64,000 bases of DNA from contig NZ_JACHGF010000001.1 in NCBI RefSeq assembly GCF_014202275.1, positions 1,134,713 through 1,198,712 on the forward strand, read 5' to 3'. Source of the stretch: Rhabdobacter roseus (GTDB lineage Bacteria; Bacteroidota; Bacteroidia; Cytophagales; Spirosomataceae). The position numbers and the translations under genes are program-made. Shown piece by piece: positions 36,205-44,443 of this stretch. The stretch's first letter is position 1, and each line of letters starts with the position of its first letter. The notes under the pieces were generated by a model that ran no database searches, was not told the DNA's origin, and saw only the letters and a program-made list of their open reading frames with translations.

Positions 36205-37464
36205 CTACACGGTGCTCTCGAACAAATCTTTCCAGCGCCGCACGGTGGCGTTCGTGACGAGGGGGCGCGCCCAGATGCCGATGCTGAGGATGTACCCCAG
36301 GGTAATAAATAAAAATAGCATCCCCATGCGCAGCCCCAGCCAGTCACCCAGTACCCCTACCACCAGCGGCACCAACGCCCCCCCGGCAATGCCGGTACAC
36401 AGAATACCGGAAAAAGTACCGTGGTGGTGCGGCACGGAGTTGAGCGCCAGCGACACAATGACCGACCACATGACCGAGGCAAAAAAGCCCGTGAGCGGAA
36501 AGGCCACCAGCGATACCTCCCTCGGCCCAAACAGCGCCGCCAGCAAAGCAAAGATAGCCCCGATGGTGAAGATAATCAATACACGGCGGCTATCGACGAG
36601 CTTGAGCAGCACCAACCCCAGCAGACAGCCGATGGTGAGCAGACCCCAGAAATAGGAGATCACCGAAGCGCCCACCGTAGCCGGATCGACGCCGTGGTAG
36701 GTCTGTAAGAACTTGGAGGCCCAGTTGGCAATGCCCTGCTCGGTACCTACGTAGGCGAAGATGCCAAAGAAAAAGAGGTACACGGCCTTGTTGCCCAGCA
36801 GGTCTTTGAAGGCCTGGCCGGTGTCGATGCGCTCGTCTTCTTTGAGCTCCACCGTGGGAAACGACACAAAGTAGATCACCACGACCATCAGCAGCGCAAT
36901 GACCGCAAATACCCAGTACAGCGACACCCATTTGAGGTTATCCGGAACGAGCTGATCGAGTAGGGCGAGGAGCGTTGCCGGGTTGCCGGTGTGGACGTTC
37001 TGAACCAGGTAGCTGTACAGCAAAGGGCTCAAAAACGAAGCCCCGCCGAAGAAGAGCTGCCCCATCACGGAGTTGAAGGCAAAGTGCGGTTCGCCGCCCG
37101 TAACCCGCAGCAGCGGATTGATCACCACCTGAAGCATGGCCATGCCCAGGCCGATCAGAAAGAGCGAGAGTAGCGCAATGGTAAAAGTAGGGATAAGCGC
37201 AAAGAGCAAAGCCCCCGCAAACGCCAGCGCGAAGGCCGCCAGCAGTACTTTCTTTTCGCGGTACTTTTCTACCAGAAGCCCCGACGGAATGGACATGACC
37301 CCGTAGGCCACAAAAAACGCAAAGGGCAGAAAACCCGCTAACCCGAGGCTGAGGTCAAAACTATCGACAATATCGGGAATGAGCGGCCCCAGGATATTGC
37401 TCAAAAAAGAGATGACGAAGAAAATAAGGAAAATCAGCCAGACGAGCAGCGTGTTTTTTTTCAT
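36205..37464 (-). CDS. FHS-type MFS sugar transporter
   Basis: The 419-residue protein has 12 predicted membrane segments and the sugar:H+ symporter (FucP-like, FHS family) layout: FFVISFLSNILGPLIPDIVDSFDLSL at the N-terminus, FFVAYGVMSIPSGLLVEKYREKK as the loop 2-3 signature, and VVINPLLRVTGGEPHFAFNSVMGQLFFGGASF in the middle. It imports a hexose or amino sugar across the inner membrane in the family's known role. The 21-nt gap to the regulator and 92-nt gap from the ROK kinase gene place it in the N-acetylhexosamine operon. Confidence 0.9.
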   Translation of the reverse strand: MKKNTLLVWLIFLIFFVISFLSNILGPLIPDIVDSFDLSLGLAGFLPFAFFVAYGVMSIPSGLLVEKYREKKVLLAAFALAFAGALLFALIPTFTIALLSLFLIGLGMAMLQVVINPLLRVTGGEPHFAFNSVMGQLFFGGASFLSPLLYSYLVQNVHTGNPATLLALLDQLVPDNLKWVSLYWVFAVIALLMVVVIYFVSFPTVELKEDERIDTGQAFKDLLGNKAVYLFFFGIFAYVGTEQGIANWASKFLQTYHGVDPATVGASVISYFWGLLTIGCLLGLVLLKLVDSRRVLIIFTIGAIFALLAALFGPREVSLVAFPLTGFFASVMWSVIVSLALNSVPHHHGTFSGILCTGIAGGALVPLVVGVLGDWLGLRMGMLFLFITLGYILSIGIWARPLVTNATVRRWKDLFESTV

Positions 37465-37556
37465 GGGTATTGAAATAAAAATAAAGAGGGTGTCAGGGAA
37501 ATAAGAACTAGGGCCGGGCTAATATACCTACCGGCGGGCACATTCCCGAGAAGTAC

Positions 37557-38426
37557 CTACCCAAAAGTAGAGATGGACGCGACCTGCTTCCGCAGCTGCG
37601 AGTGGGCCAGCGCCGCCGCGCCGAGCAAAGCGATGCCCTCGTTTTGGGTTTGTAGTACGTTCAGGTTGCGGATGGATTCCGGGTAGGCAAAGTCCTGAAG
37701 GGCTTCCTGCATGGCACACTTAAAAAAAGGATACGCTTTGGTGATGGAACCTCCCAGTACGATAGCCTGCGGGTCGTAGGTATACAGGATAGCCTTCACT
37801 ACCTGCCCCAGATGGGTGCCAAACTCCGCCCACTGCCCCAGGGCGGTGCGGTCGCCGGCCTGCGCGGCTTCGTAGGCTTTGTGGGCGCTGATGCCGTGAA
37901 GCAATTCAAAGAAGCGCCCGCTGGTGTACTGCTCAAAGTTGCTGTCGAGGTAGGGCAGCATCCCGATTTCCCCCGCCCCGCAGTTGTGGCCCGCGTGCAG
38001 CTCTCCGTTCACGATTATTCCTGAGCCCAGTCCGGTGCCTAAGGTAATGCCCACCAGGGAGTTGAATGACTGCCCGATGCCAAAATGAAACTCGCCCAGC
38101 GTGAAGCAGTTGACGTCGTTATTGACAAACACCGGTACGCCAAACTCCTTTTCCAGGATGTCCTTTAGCTCTACCCTTTTCCAGGAAGGAATGTTGACGA
38201 CGTCGTAGACGATGCCTTTTTCGACATCCACCACGGAAGGTACCCCTACGCCGATTCCGGTAATTTCTTCATTGAATAAAGGCCTAATGAGTTCAATAAG
38301 CTGTTGTAACGTAGACGATAGAGAATCTTTATCTACAAGCAGACGACTCTCCTGACGAATGATGCTGCCTTCGTGTTCCAGGCCCGCTCTGATGTTGGTT
38401 CCCCCTAAATCAACCCCGATGATCAT
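37557..38426 (-). CDS. ROK-family sugar kinase
   Basis: The 289-residue kinase has the ROK ATP-binding start MIIGVDLGGTNIRAGL, the sugar site NVNNDVN-like VNNDVNCFTLGEFH (Asp of NNDVN) and GITLGTGLGSGIIVNGELHAGHNCGAGEIGMLPY. The CxCGxxGCxE zinc-binding loop normally following the GH-x-GEIG part is missing: after MLPY the sequence goes directly to LDSNFEQYTSGRFFE, so it may be a zinc-free ROK. It phosphorylates a hexose, probably N-acetylglucosamine or glucosamine, judging by neighbours. It sits between the GH20 and MFS genes in one operon. Confidence 0.85.
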   Translation of the reverse strand: MIIGVDLGGTNIRAGLEHEGSIIRQESRLLVDKDSLSSTLQQLIELIRPLFNEEITGIGVGVPSVVDVEKGIVYDVVNIPSWKRVELKDILEKEFGVPVFVNNDVNCFTLGEFHFGIGQSFNSLVGITLGTGLGSGIIVNGELHAGHNCGAGEIGMLPYLDSNFEQYTSGRFFELLHGISAHKAYEAAQAGDRTALGQWAEFGTHLGQVVKAILYTYDPQAIVLGGSITKAYPFFKCAMQEALQDFAYPESIRNLNVLQTQNEGIALLGAAALAHSQLRKQVASISTFG

Positions 38427-38495
38427 GTAATAATAAGCTAGTATGGTTGGATGGTACGGCCCATTGGCTGGGCGGTATTTGTTTTACATTGGATT

Positions 38496-41087
38496 CTATT
38501 CCAGATTGACGACCCGGCTCGGTCGTCCTGCCGCATCAAAGCTTCGAAGCCTGACCGCCCCCGTAGGTACCTTGACCGGCCCGGTGTATACCGTGGAGCG
38601 CGCACTGGGCTCGGAGCCGTCGGTGGTATAGCGGATGGTGAGTCCGGGTAGCTCGGTGTTGGCCTTCAAAGTACCCTCTTCCCACACGGCTCCCGGCGGA
38701 GGTACCCGGTAGGCATAGCCGCCGTTGAGCAGGCTCAGGCGGGGTAGTTCGCGCCGGGCCAGGGTGGTAGCGAAGGCGTCCCATTCGGTCTGGATCGCCT
38801 GCGCGCGGTTTTTGGCGTTCTCGCTGGTTTCCCACTTCCGCGCGGGTGCCCAGGCACTTTCGGCAAAACCCAGCAGCTTAGGCAGCAGGTAGTACTCCAG
38901 CATGTCGCGCCCTTTGACGGTTTCGCTCCAGAGCTGAGCTTCCAGGCCCAGGATATTTTTCCGGGCGGCCGGTTTGAGGCGTTCGCGCCGCGGAAAGTCA
39001 CGGGCCCAGTCGATGGGCTTCCCCATGGAGGTATGGGTAGTTGTTTTGAACATGTCAAAAGGTGCAAACGCGTAGGCATCGCGGGTATTGACAAAGCCCG
39101 CCCAGTACAGCCCCGGCTCCTGCGGATCGTTGTCATAGGCCAGGTCGAAGTAGAAATTGGACACGTTGCACAAAATCACCGGGTAGTTGGCGTTGGCGAG
39201 GCGGTACCCCAGGTCGGGGTAGTCGAAGAGGTTGTTCCAAATGTAGATAGCCACCCCCTGGCCCGCAAATTCAGGATTGGCCTGGTAGGAGCCGTCGGGC
39301 ATTTTCAGCAGTGCTACTTCTTCCCAACCGTGTACGGTAAGGTTTCGTTTCTGGAGCCGGGCCAGCAGTTTTTTGAAAAAGTACGCGTGCAGGTTATGCG
39401 GATCGCCCACTTCGGGATGCTGCTTCAGGAGCTGGGCCGCCAGCGGAGACTGCGTCCAGGCCCCTTCGGGTACTTCGTCGCCTCCGGCGTGGATCACGTC
39501 CATCGTCAGGCCCGCTTCGCGGTACATCTTGGCCATTTCGTCCACTACTTTTTCGTAAAAGCGGTAAGTCGACTCCCGTGCCACGCTCACGACGTTGTCC
39601 TTATATCCTTGGGCCGACAGGTACACCGAACGGTCGTCCGGGTCGATGAGGCGGTACTCTTCGGCCTCCTCTTTTTTGCCAGCTTTGAGCAGGCGCTCGT
39701 AGCGGGCCTCCATGGCCTTGATGGCCGCCCGGGCGTGGCCGGGGAAGTTGAGCTCGGGGATCACCTTGATGTGCCGCGCTTTGGCGTACTTCAGGATCTC
39801 AACGAAGTCGGCCTTGCTGTAGTACCCGCTGCCGTGCTGGCCTTCGGCGTAGGCCACGGGGCCCGAGCCGTAAGCGGGGTGCAGGGCGGCGGCTTCTGGT
39901 CCGGCTACGTGCTGGCGTTGGGCACCTACCTCCGTGAGCTCGGGCAGGCCGTCAATTTCCAGCCGCCAGCCTTCGTCTTCGGTCGTGTAGAATAAAAAAT
40001 GGTTAACCTTGTAAAAAGCGAGCAGGTCAAGTACCCGCAGGATGCTTTCTTTGGTCTGGAAGTTGCGGCTCACGTCCAGGTGCAGACCCCGGAAATGAAA
40101 GCGCGGCGCGTCTTCGATGTGTACGTAAGGTACCTTCACGGCGGGTGTTGGCTGGGCCGTAGTCCGCACCGGCAGCAGCGCCAGCAGGCTCTGGGTGCCG
40201 TAAAAGACCCCCGCGGCGTCGCTCCCCAAAATATCCACCCCTTCGGGCTGTACCCGTAGCTGGTACGCTTCCTGGCTGGTTTCGTTGACCGTAACGGCCC
40301 CCGTGCGCAGGGAAATGCCCGGTCGCTGGCGGGGCTCTGGGGTAGTGGGTAGGCGCAGCCCGCTGAGTGCTTCGAGCTTTTCGGCCAGGAGCCGGGCTTC
40401 GGTTTCGAGGCCCTTGGTGTAGTGAATGGCAAACTGACTGGTCAACGCCAGGGTACCGGGCTGGGTTTCGAGCTTCACGGGGGTAGGAAGTACCTTGAGC
40501 CACCGGGCCGAATCCACTTCCGTGGTGGCCAGGTTGGCCTGGTAGCGTTGGGCCGCGCTGGAAGCGGGCTCCTCGTCCTGGGGGCCGCGCCGGGTTTGTT
40601 CGGTAGTGGTAAAAGGCAGGACCTGGTAGTCGTCGATCAGGACAATCTGCTCCTCGCCGCCGTTTTGGTCATAAAAGACCAGGTACAGCCCCAGCGGCGC
40701 GTCCGTTTCCTTAATGACCCCCTCGGTACCTTCGTAGGAAATGACTACGCTGGAGTCGGCGGCAAGCCGGAAGCCCTCGTTGGGTACCAGCTTGTACCAG
40801 TCGCCGTTGAGGTGCTGAACGGTGGCGGGCTGGGGTGTTTTGTTGGGCAAAATGGGGCGGGGGGCCATGTTGAAAAACAACGCCCAACGGGTACCTTCCA
40901 GCGGCTTGTTGCTTTTGTTGATGAGCTCAAATTGGGCCCGAAAACCTTCTTCGGTATCCGTAAAGTTGCTGAGCAGCTTCCAGGATACCGCGATCGGACT
41001 GTCTGAGGCTGACCGGCCTGAGGGCTGGCAGGCACCCATCCAGAGGCTAAAAAAGAGGATTCCGTACGTAGCTAGAATTTTATTCAT
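38496..41087 (-). CDS. GH20 beta-N-acetylhexosaminidase, lipoprotein
   Basis: The 863-residue protein starts at ATG 41085-41087 (MNKILATYGILF) and has a signal peptide ending WMGAC, a lipobox. Residues ~30-165 form a CBM-like (CHB_HEX) N-terminal domain, then a GH20b domain and the catalytic TIM barrel, with RFHFRGLHLDVSRNFQT and HAGGDEVPEGAW carrying the Asp537-Glu538 pair. The C-terminal ~80 residues form a fn3/CHB_HEX_C-like domain (RYTTDGSEPSARSTVYTGPVKV). It removes terminal N-acetylhexosamine from chitin fragments or glycans. It is the first gene of the operon and its start is 75 nt from the divergent NagX-like gene. Confidence 0.95.
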   Translation of the reverse strand: MNKILATYGILFFSLWMGACQPSGRSASDSPIAVSWKLLSNFTDTEEGFRAQFELINKSNKPLEGTRWALFFNMAPRPILPNKTPQPATVQHLNGDWYKLVPNEGFRLAADSSVVISYEGTEGVIKETDAPLGLYLVFYDQNGGEEQIVLIDDYQVLPFTTTEQTRRGPQDEEPASSAAQRYQANLATTEVDSARWLKVLPTPVKLETQPGTLALTSQFAIHYTKGLETEARLLAEKLEALSGLRLPTTPEPRQRPGISLRTGAVTVNETSQEAYQLRVQPEGVDILGSDAAGVFYGTQSLLALLPVRTTAQPTPAVKVPYVHIEDAPRFHFRGLHLDVSRNFQTKESILRVLDLLAFYKVNHFLFYTTEDEGWRLEIDGLPELTEVGAQRQHVAGPEAAALHPAYGSGPVAYAEGQHGSGYYSKADFVEILKYAKARHIKVIPELNFPGHARAAIKAMEARYERLLKAGKKEEAEEYRLIDPDDRSVYLSAQGYKDNVVSVARESTYRFYEKVVDEMAKMYREAGLTMDVIHAGGDEVPEGAWTQSPLAAQLLKQHPEVGDPHNLHAYFFKKLLARLQKRNLTVHGWEEVALLKMPDGSYQANPEFAGQGVAIYIWNNLFDYPDLGYRLANANYPVILCNVSNFYFDLAYDNDPQEPGLYWAGFVNTRDAYAFAPFDMFKTTTHTSMGKPIDWARDFPRRERLKPAARKNILGLEAQLWSETVKGRDMLEYYLLPKLLGFAESAWAPARKWETSENAKNRAQAIQTEWDAFATTLARRELPRLSLLNGGYAYRVPPPGAVWEEGTLKANTELPGLTIRYTTDGSEPSARSTVYTGPVKVPTGAVRLRSFDAAGRPSRVVNLE

Positions 41088-41162
41088 AAACCGGGCTGGC
41101 AAATAGCCCTAATACTACGGTAAGAAGTATTAAAAGGACTACAACCCCTTCAAGACTTTTTC

Positions 41163-42260
41163 ATGAAATTACCCTCCGAACGGCTCTTTTCCCTGGATCT
41201 CCTGCGGGGATTTACGATGGCGGCCATGATCGTCGTCAACTTTCCGGGCAGCGATGCGCACGTATACCACCCGCTGAGCCATTCGCGCTGGAACGGCCTT
41301 TCTTTTACCGACCTCATCGCGCCCTTTTTCCTTTTTATCGTGGGCGTGTCCATTGCGTTGGCTTACACCAAGCGGCTGGGCACCGGTACCCCTAAGTCCG
41401 GCCTGTACGGCAAGATCGTGGTGCGGGCGCTGAAGATCTTTGCCATCGGGATGTTCCTGAACCTGCTGCCCGATTTTGACTTCACCGACCTGCGCTGGAC
41501 GGGTACCTTGCACCGCATCGCCATCGTGTTTCTGGTGTGCGCGCTGCTGTTTCTGCACACCAGCTGGAAGGCCCAGGCCTGGATTGGCGGCCTGACATTG
41601 GTACTTTACTGGCTCGCCATGACGCAAATCCCCACGCCGGGCCTCGGGCGGGTGGCGCTGGAGCCGGGCCAGAACCTGGCCGCCTGGGTAGACAGCAAGT
41701 ACCTGCCCGGCAAAATGTGGCAGGGTACCTGGGACCCCGAGGGCATCCTAAGTACCTTCCCGTCCATCGTGACGGGCATCACCGGGATGCTGGCCGGGCG
41801 GCTGATGCTCACGGGCTTCACCCGAAACGAGAAGACCAACTACCTCATGACGGCGGGCCTGCTCTCGGCCGTGGCGGGGTACTTTTGGGGGCTGCATTTT
41901 CCAGTCAACGAAAACCTTTGGACCAGCTCCTTCGTACTAGTTACGTCGGGCCTGGCGGCGCTGCTGCTGGGGGCGGTTTACTTCCTGGTGGATATTCAAG
42001 GCCGTACTAAAGGTACCTCGGTGGGCCTCATTTTTGGGGCCAATGCCATTACGGTGTATGTCCTGGCCGACGTCCTGGCCCTGATCTTCTACGGCTGGCG
42101 CGTGCAGGGGAGCTCGCTGAACGAGCATTTCGTAAGTACCTTCACGCAGGCAGGCCTGGCACCCGAGCTGGCCGGACTGCTGTATTCCCTGCTTTTTGTG
42201 GGCGTTAATTTTATCCCGGCCTGGTGGCTCTACCGCAACAAGATTTTCATTAAGCTTTAA
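41163..42260 (+). CDS. NagX/HGSNAT-like membrane acyltransferase
   Basis: The 365-residue protein has about 10 membrane segments and belongs to the COG4299/DUF5009 (NagX, heparan-alpha-glucosaminide N-acetyltransferase-like) family. It has RLFSLDLLRGFTMAAMIVVN at the N-terminus, FTDLIAPFFLFIVGVSIALAYT, and GTWDPEGILSTFPSIVTGITGM. Family members move an acetyl group onto hexosamine at a membrane or act in amino-sugar use. It is transcribed divergently from the GH20 operon (75 nt apart), fitting an N-acetylhexosamine locus. A frameshifted relative lies at 8502-9622. It is followed by a strong terminator. Confidence 0.85.
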   Translation: MKLPSERLFSLDLLRGFTMAAMIVVNFPGSDAHVYHPLSHSRWNGLSFTDLIAPFFLFIVGVSIALAYTKRLGTGTPKSGLYGKIVVRALKIFAIGMFLNLLPDFDFTDLRWTGTLHRIAIVFLVCALLFLHTSWKAQAWIGGLTLVLYWLAMTQIPTPGLGRVALEPGQNLAAWVDSKYLPGKMWQGTWDPEGILSTFPSIVTGITGMLAGRLMLTGFTRNEKTNYLMTAGLLSAVAGYFWGLHFPVNENLWTSSFVLVTSGLAALLLGAVYFLVDIQGRTKGTSVGLIFGANAITVYVLADVLALIFYGWRVQGSSLNEHFVSTFTQAGLAPELAGLLYSLLFVGVNFIPAWWLYRNKIFIKL

Positions 42261-42295
42261 TAATAGCGGATTTGAGGCTATAAAAAGGGAAACGA

Positions 42296-42331
42296 TCGGC
42301 TACGTGTAGACGTAGCCGGAGGTACCTTTTT
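42296..42331 (+). terminator. Intrinsic terminator of NagX-like gene
   Basis: CGGCTACGT (42297-42305) pairs perfectly with ACGTAGCCG (42310-42318) around a 4-nt loop; a GGTACC and a T run (ctttttc) follow. It ends the NagX-like gene. Confidence 0.75.
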
Positions 42332-42442
42332 CTTAAAGTACCCAAGCCCGATAGTGCAGGATAGAGCCTGCCTGGTTATTTGATTAATTGCACTAATAAA
42401 GGTATATGTAGGATAATTTGAAATCCACTTAGGCTGCAATTC

Positions 42443-43024
42443 ATGAAGAACGGGGCAGGCGGCGAATCGGAACAAGCGCTTCTGGAAGCGCTGAAAGAAG
42501 GTAGTCGGGAGGCGTTTACGGTCATCTACGAAAAGTACTGGTATGACCTGTACCTGACGGCTTTTCGCCGCCTGAAAAAAAAGGAAGTTGCCGAAGAGCT
42601 GGTGCAGGATGTCTTTGTGAAGCTCTGGGAAAACCGCCAGGTACTGCACGTCCAGCAGCTCGAAAACTACCTCTTTCGGGCCATCAAGTACTCCGTGATT
42701 GACTACATTCGGGCCGAGCTGGTCCAGAATCGCTACCTCGACTACCACAAAGCGTTTGTTTCCCTGCAAGATACCCAAACCGAAGAGACCGTCGCGTACC
42801 ACAACCTGCAACTGCTCCTGGAGCAGGGCCTGATCACGCTGCCGCCGAAGTCGCAGGAGATCTTCCGGCTGAGCCGTATGGAAAGCTGGTCTACCCACAA
42901 AATTGCCCTTCATTTTAGCCTGTCCGACAAGGCCGTTGAATACCACCTCACCCGGTCCCTGAAGGTACTTCGCCTTTATCTGAAAGAGCTGGTCGTGTCG
43001 TTGCTGTGGCTGCTTCAAGCCTAA
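42443..43024 (+). CDS. ECF sigma-70 factor of the SusCD locus
   Basis: The 193-residue ECF sigma factor has region 2 (SREAFTVIYEKYWYDLYLTAFRRL, AEELVQDVFVKLWENR) and region 4 (LPPKSQEIFRLSRMESWSTHKIALHFSLSDKAVEYHLTRSLK). It is followed by a FecR anti-sigma gene, then SusC and SusD, the usual Bacteroidota arrangement in which outer-membrane substrate binding releases the sigma factor. It should therefore activate the downstream SusCD locus. A hairpin (TAAGTACC...GGTACTTA, 43022-43053) lies between this gene and FecR. Confidence 0.92.
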   Translation: MKNGAGGESEQALLEALKEGSREAFTVIYEKYWYDLYLTAFRRLKKKEVAEELVQDVFVKLWENRQVLHVQQLENYLFRAIKYSVIDYIRAELVQNRYLDYHKAFVSLQDTQTEETVAYHNLQLLLEQGLITLPPKSQEIFRLSRMESWSTHKIALHFSLSDKAVEYHLTRSLKVLRLYLKELVVSLLWLLQA

Positions 43025-43053
43025 GTACCCTTTGGTGGCTTGCTTGGTACTTA
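43022..43053 (+). repeat. Hairpin between sigma factor and FecR gene
   Basis: TAAGTACC (43022-43029) and GGTACTTA (43046-43053) pair perfectly around a 16-nt loop, overlapping the stop of the sigma gene. It could modulate read-through from sigma to FecR. It is one more paired occurrence of the motif. Confidence 0.45.
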
Positions 43054-43169
43054 CTAAAGAAGTACCGGGGAAAAGCGGCATTTATTTATAATTAAACAAC
43101 TATTTTCTAAAATAATTTAGGGGTTGCGCCTGATTGCCCGACTTCTGTATAGACCCGTTGAAAAAACGT

Positions 43170-44243
43170 ATGCGCCCATCGAAGCAAGAGTTCCAGGAAT
43201 TATTACAGCGCTATCTACAAGGAGCGTGTAGTGCCGAGGAGATGGAGAAGATTCAGGCGTGGTACGAAGTCATCGGGGCGGAAGAGCTGGCAGCGCTTTC
43301 GGAAGGTGAAAAAGAGGAGATGCAGGAGCGAATGCGGCGCGGCATAGCCCAGCGTACGGGCGGGGAGCCGTCAGCGCCCAAAGTACCCTGGAGCCGACGG
43401 GTTGGGACGCGTTGGCGTTATGGGTACCTGGCTGGGCTGGCCGCCAGTACCTTACTAGCGGTAGGGTGGGGCTGGTACAGCCAGCAAGTACCCCCGCAAA
43501 GTACCCCCGTGGCGGGGTCGACGGAGGAGGTAGTGCCGGAAGCGCAGCGGCAGCAGATCAATAACACAAGTACCCAAGAGCTACGCCTGACGTTGGAAGA
43601 GGGAAGTACCGTGGTGCTGTCGCCCGGAAGTACCCTGTCGTATCCGGCTCATTTTGAAGGCGACCGGCGGGAAGTCGCGCTCGTAGGAGATGCTTTTTTT
43701 GATATAGCCCGGCAGCCCGAGCGTCCCTTTCTGGTCTACTGCGGCGGGGCCGTAGCGCAGGTATTGGGTACCAGTTTTTGGGTCAAAACTACCAAAGAAA
43801 GCGGAGCGGTAGAGGTAGCCGTAAAAACGGGGCGGGTGTCGGTCTATGAGCATACCCCCGGCACCGGCCCGGCGCAAGTACCCCCCGGCACCGCCCGCAT
43901 CAACGGTGTGATTCTGACACCGAACCAGAAGGTGGTTTTTTTTCCGAAAGAGCGGCACCTGGTGACGGGCCTGGTACAGGCCCCCACTTTGCTGCCTTCG
44001 GTAAAAGTACCTCCCGGCTTTGCCTATAACGATACGTCGCTGCAAGAGGTACTTGCTGAGCTCGAAGAAGGCTACGGAATCCAGATCGTGCTGCTGTCGG
44101 AGAAGCTGAAAAAATGCACGTTCAGTGGCGATTTAGCCGATCTGTCGCTGGACGAAAAACTGCTGTTGATCTGTAAGTCGGTAGGGGCTACCCATGAGCT
44201 CATCGGTACCCATATCGTGATCAACGGCCCCGGATGTGATTAA
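43170..44243 (+). CDS. FecR-family anti-sigma factor
   Basis: The 357-residue protein starts at ATG 43170 (MRPSKQEFQELLQRYLQG); the frame from 43134 begins at TTG and is less likely. The N-terminal ~80 residues are the cytoplasmic part, one membrane segment follows (WRYGYLAGLAASTLLAVGWGWYS), then the periplasmic FecR domain: STQELRLTLEEGSTVVLSPGSTLSYPAHF and REVALVGDAFFDIARQPERPFLVY. The C-terminal DUF4974-like segment (FAYNDTSLQEVLAELEEGYGIQI) is typical. It holds the sigma factor and receives the signal from the SusC receptor. Confidence 0.92.
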   Translation: MRPSKQEFQELLQRYLQGACSAEEMEKIQAWYEVIGAEELAALSEGEKEEMQERMRRGIAQRTGGEPSAPKVPWSRRVGTRWRYGYLAGLAASTLLAVGWGWYSQQVPPQSTPVAGSTEEVVPEAQRQQINNTSTQELRLTLEEGSTVVLSPGSTLSYPAHFEGDRREVALVGDAFFDIARQPERPFLVYCGGAVAQVLGTSFWVKTTKESGAVEVAVKTGRVSVYEHTPGTGPAQVPPGTARINGVILTPNQKVVFFPKERHLVTGLVQAPTLLPSVKVPPGFAYNDTSLQEVLAELEEGYGIQIVLLSEKLKKCTFSGDLADLSLDEKLLLICKSVGATHELIGTHIVINGPGCD

Positions 44244-44443
44244 AAACCAACCTATTACATAACGCTTCCTAAACCAACCGACCGATGAACAAAACCTAAT
44301 ACTTCCCCCCCAAACAAAGCAACCGATAGTGAGCCACCACTACCGGTTGAGAACACACCTGCTATAAGCGTAGTCCAAGAACCTTTTTCAAGGCTCTCAG
44401 GAGGTGTTTTGTCTTATTTTTTCCAAATAAAACCTTCAAATCT

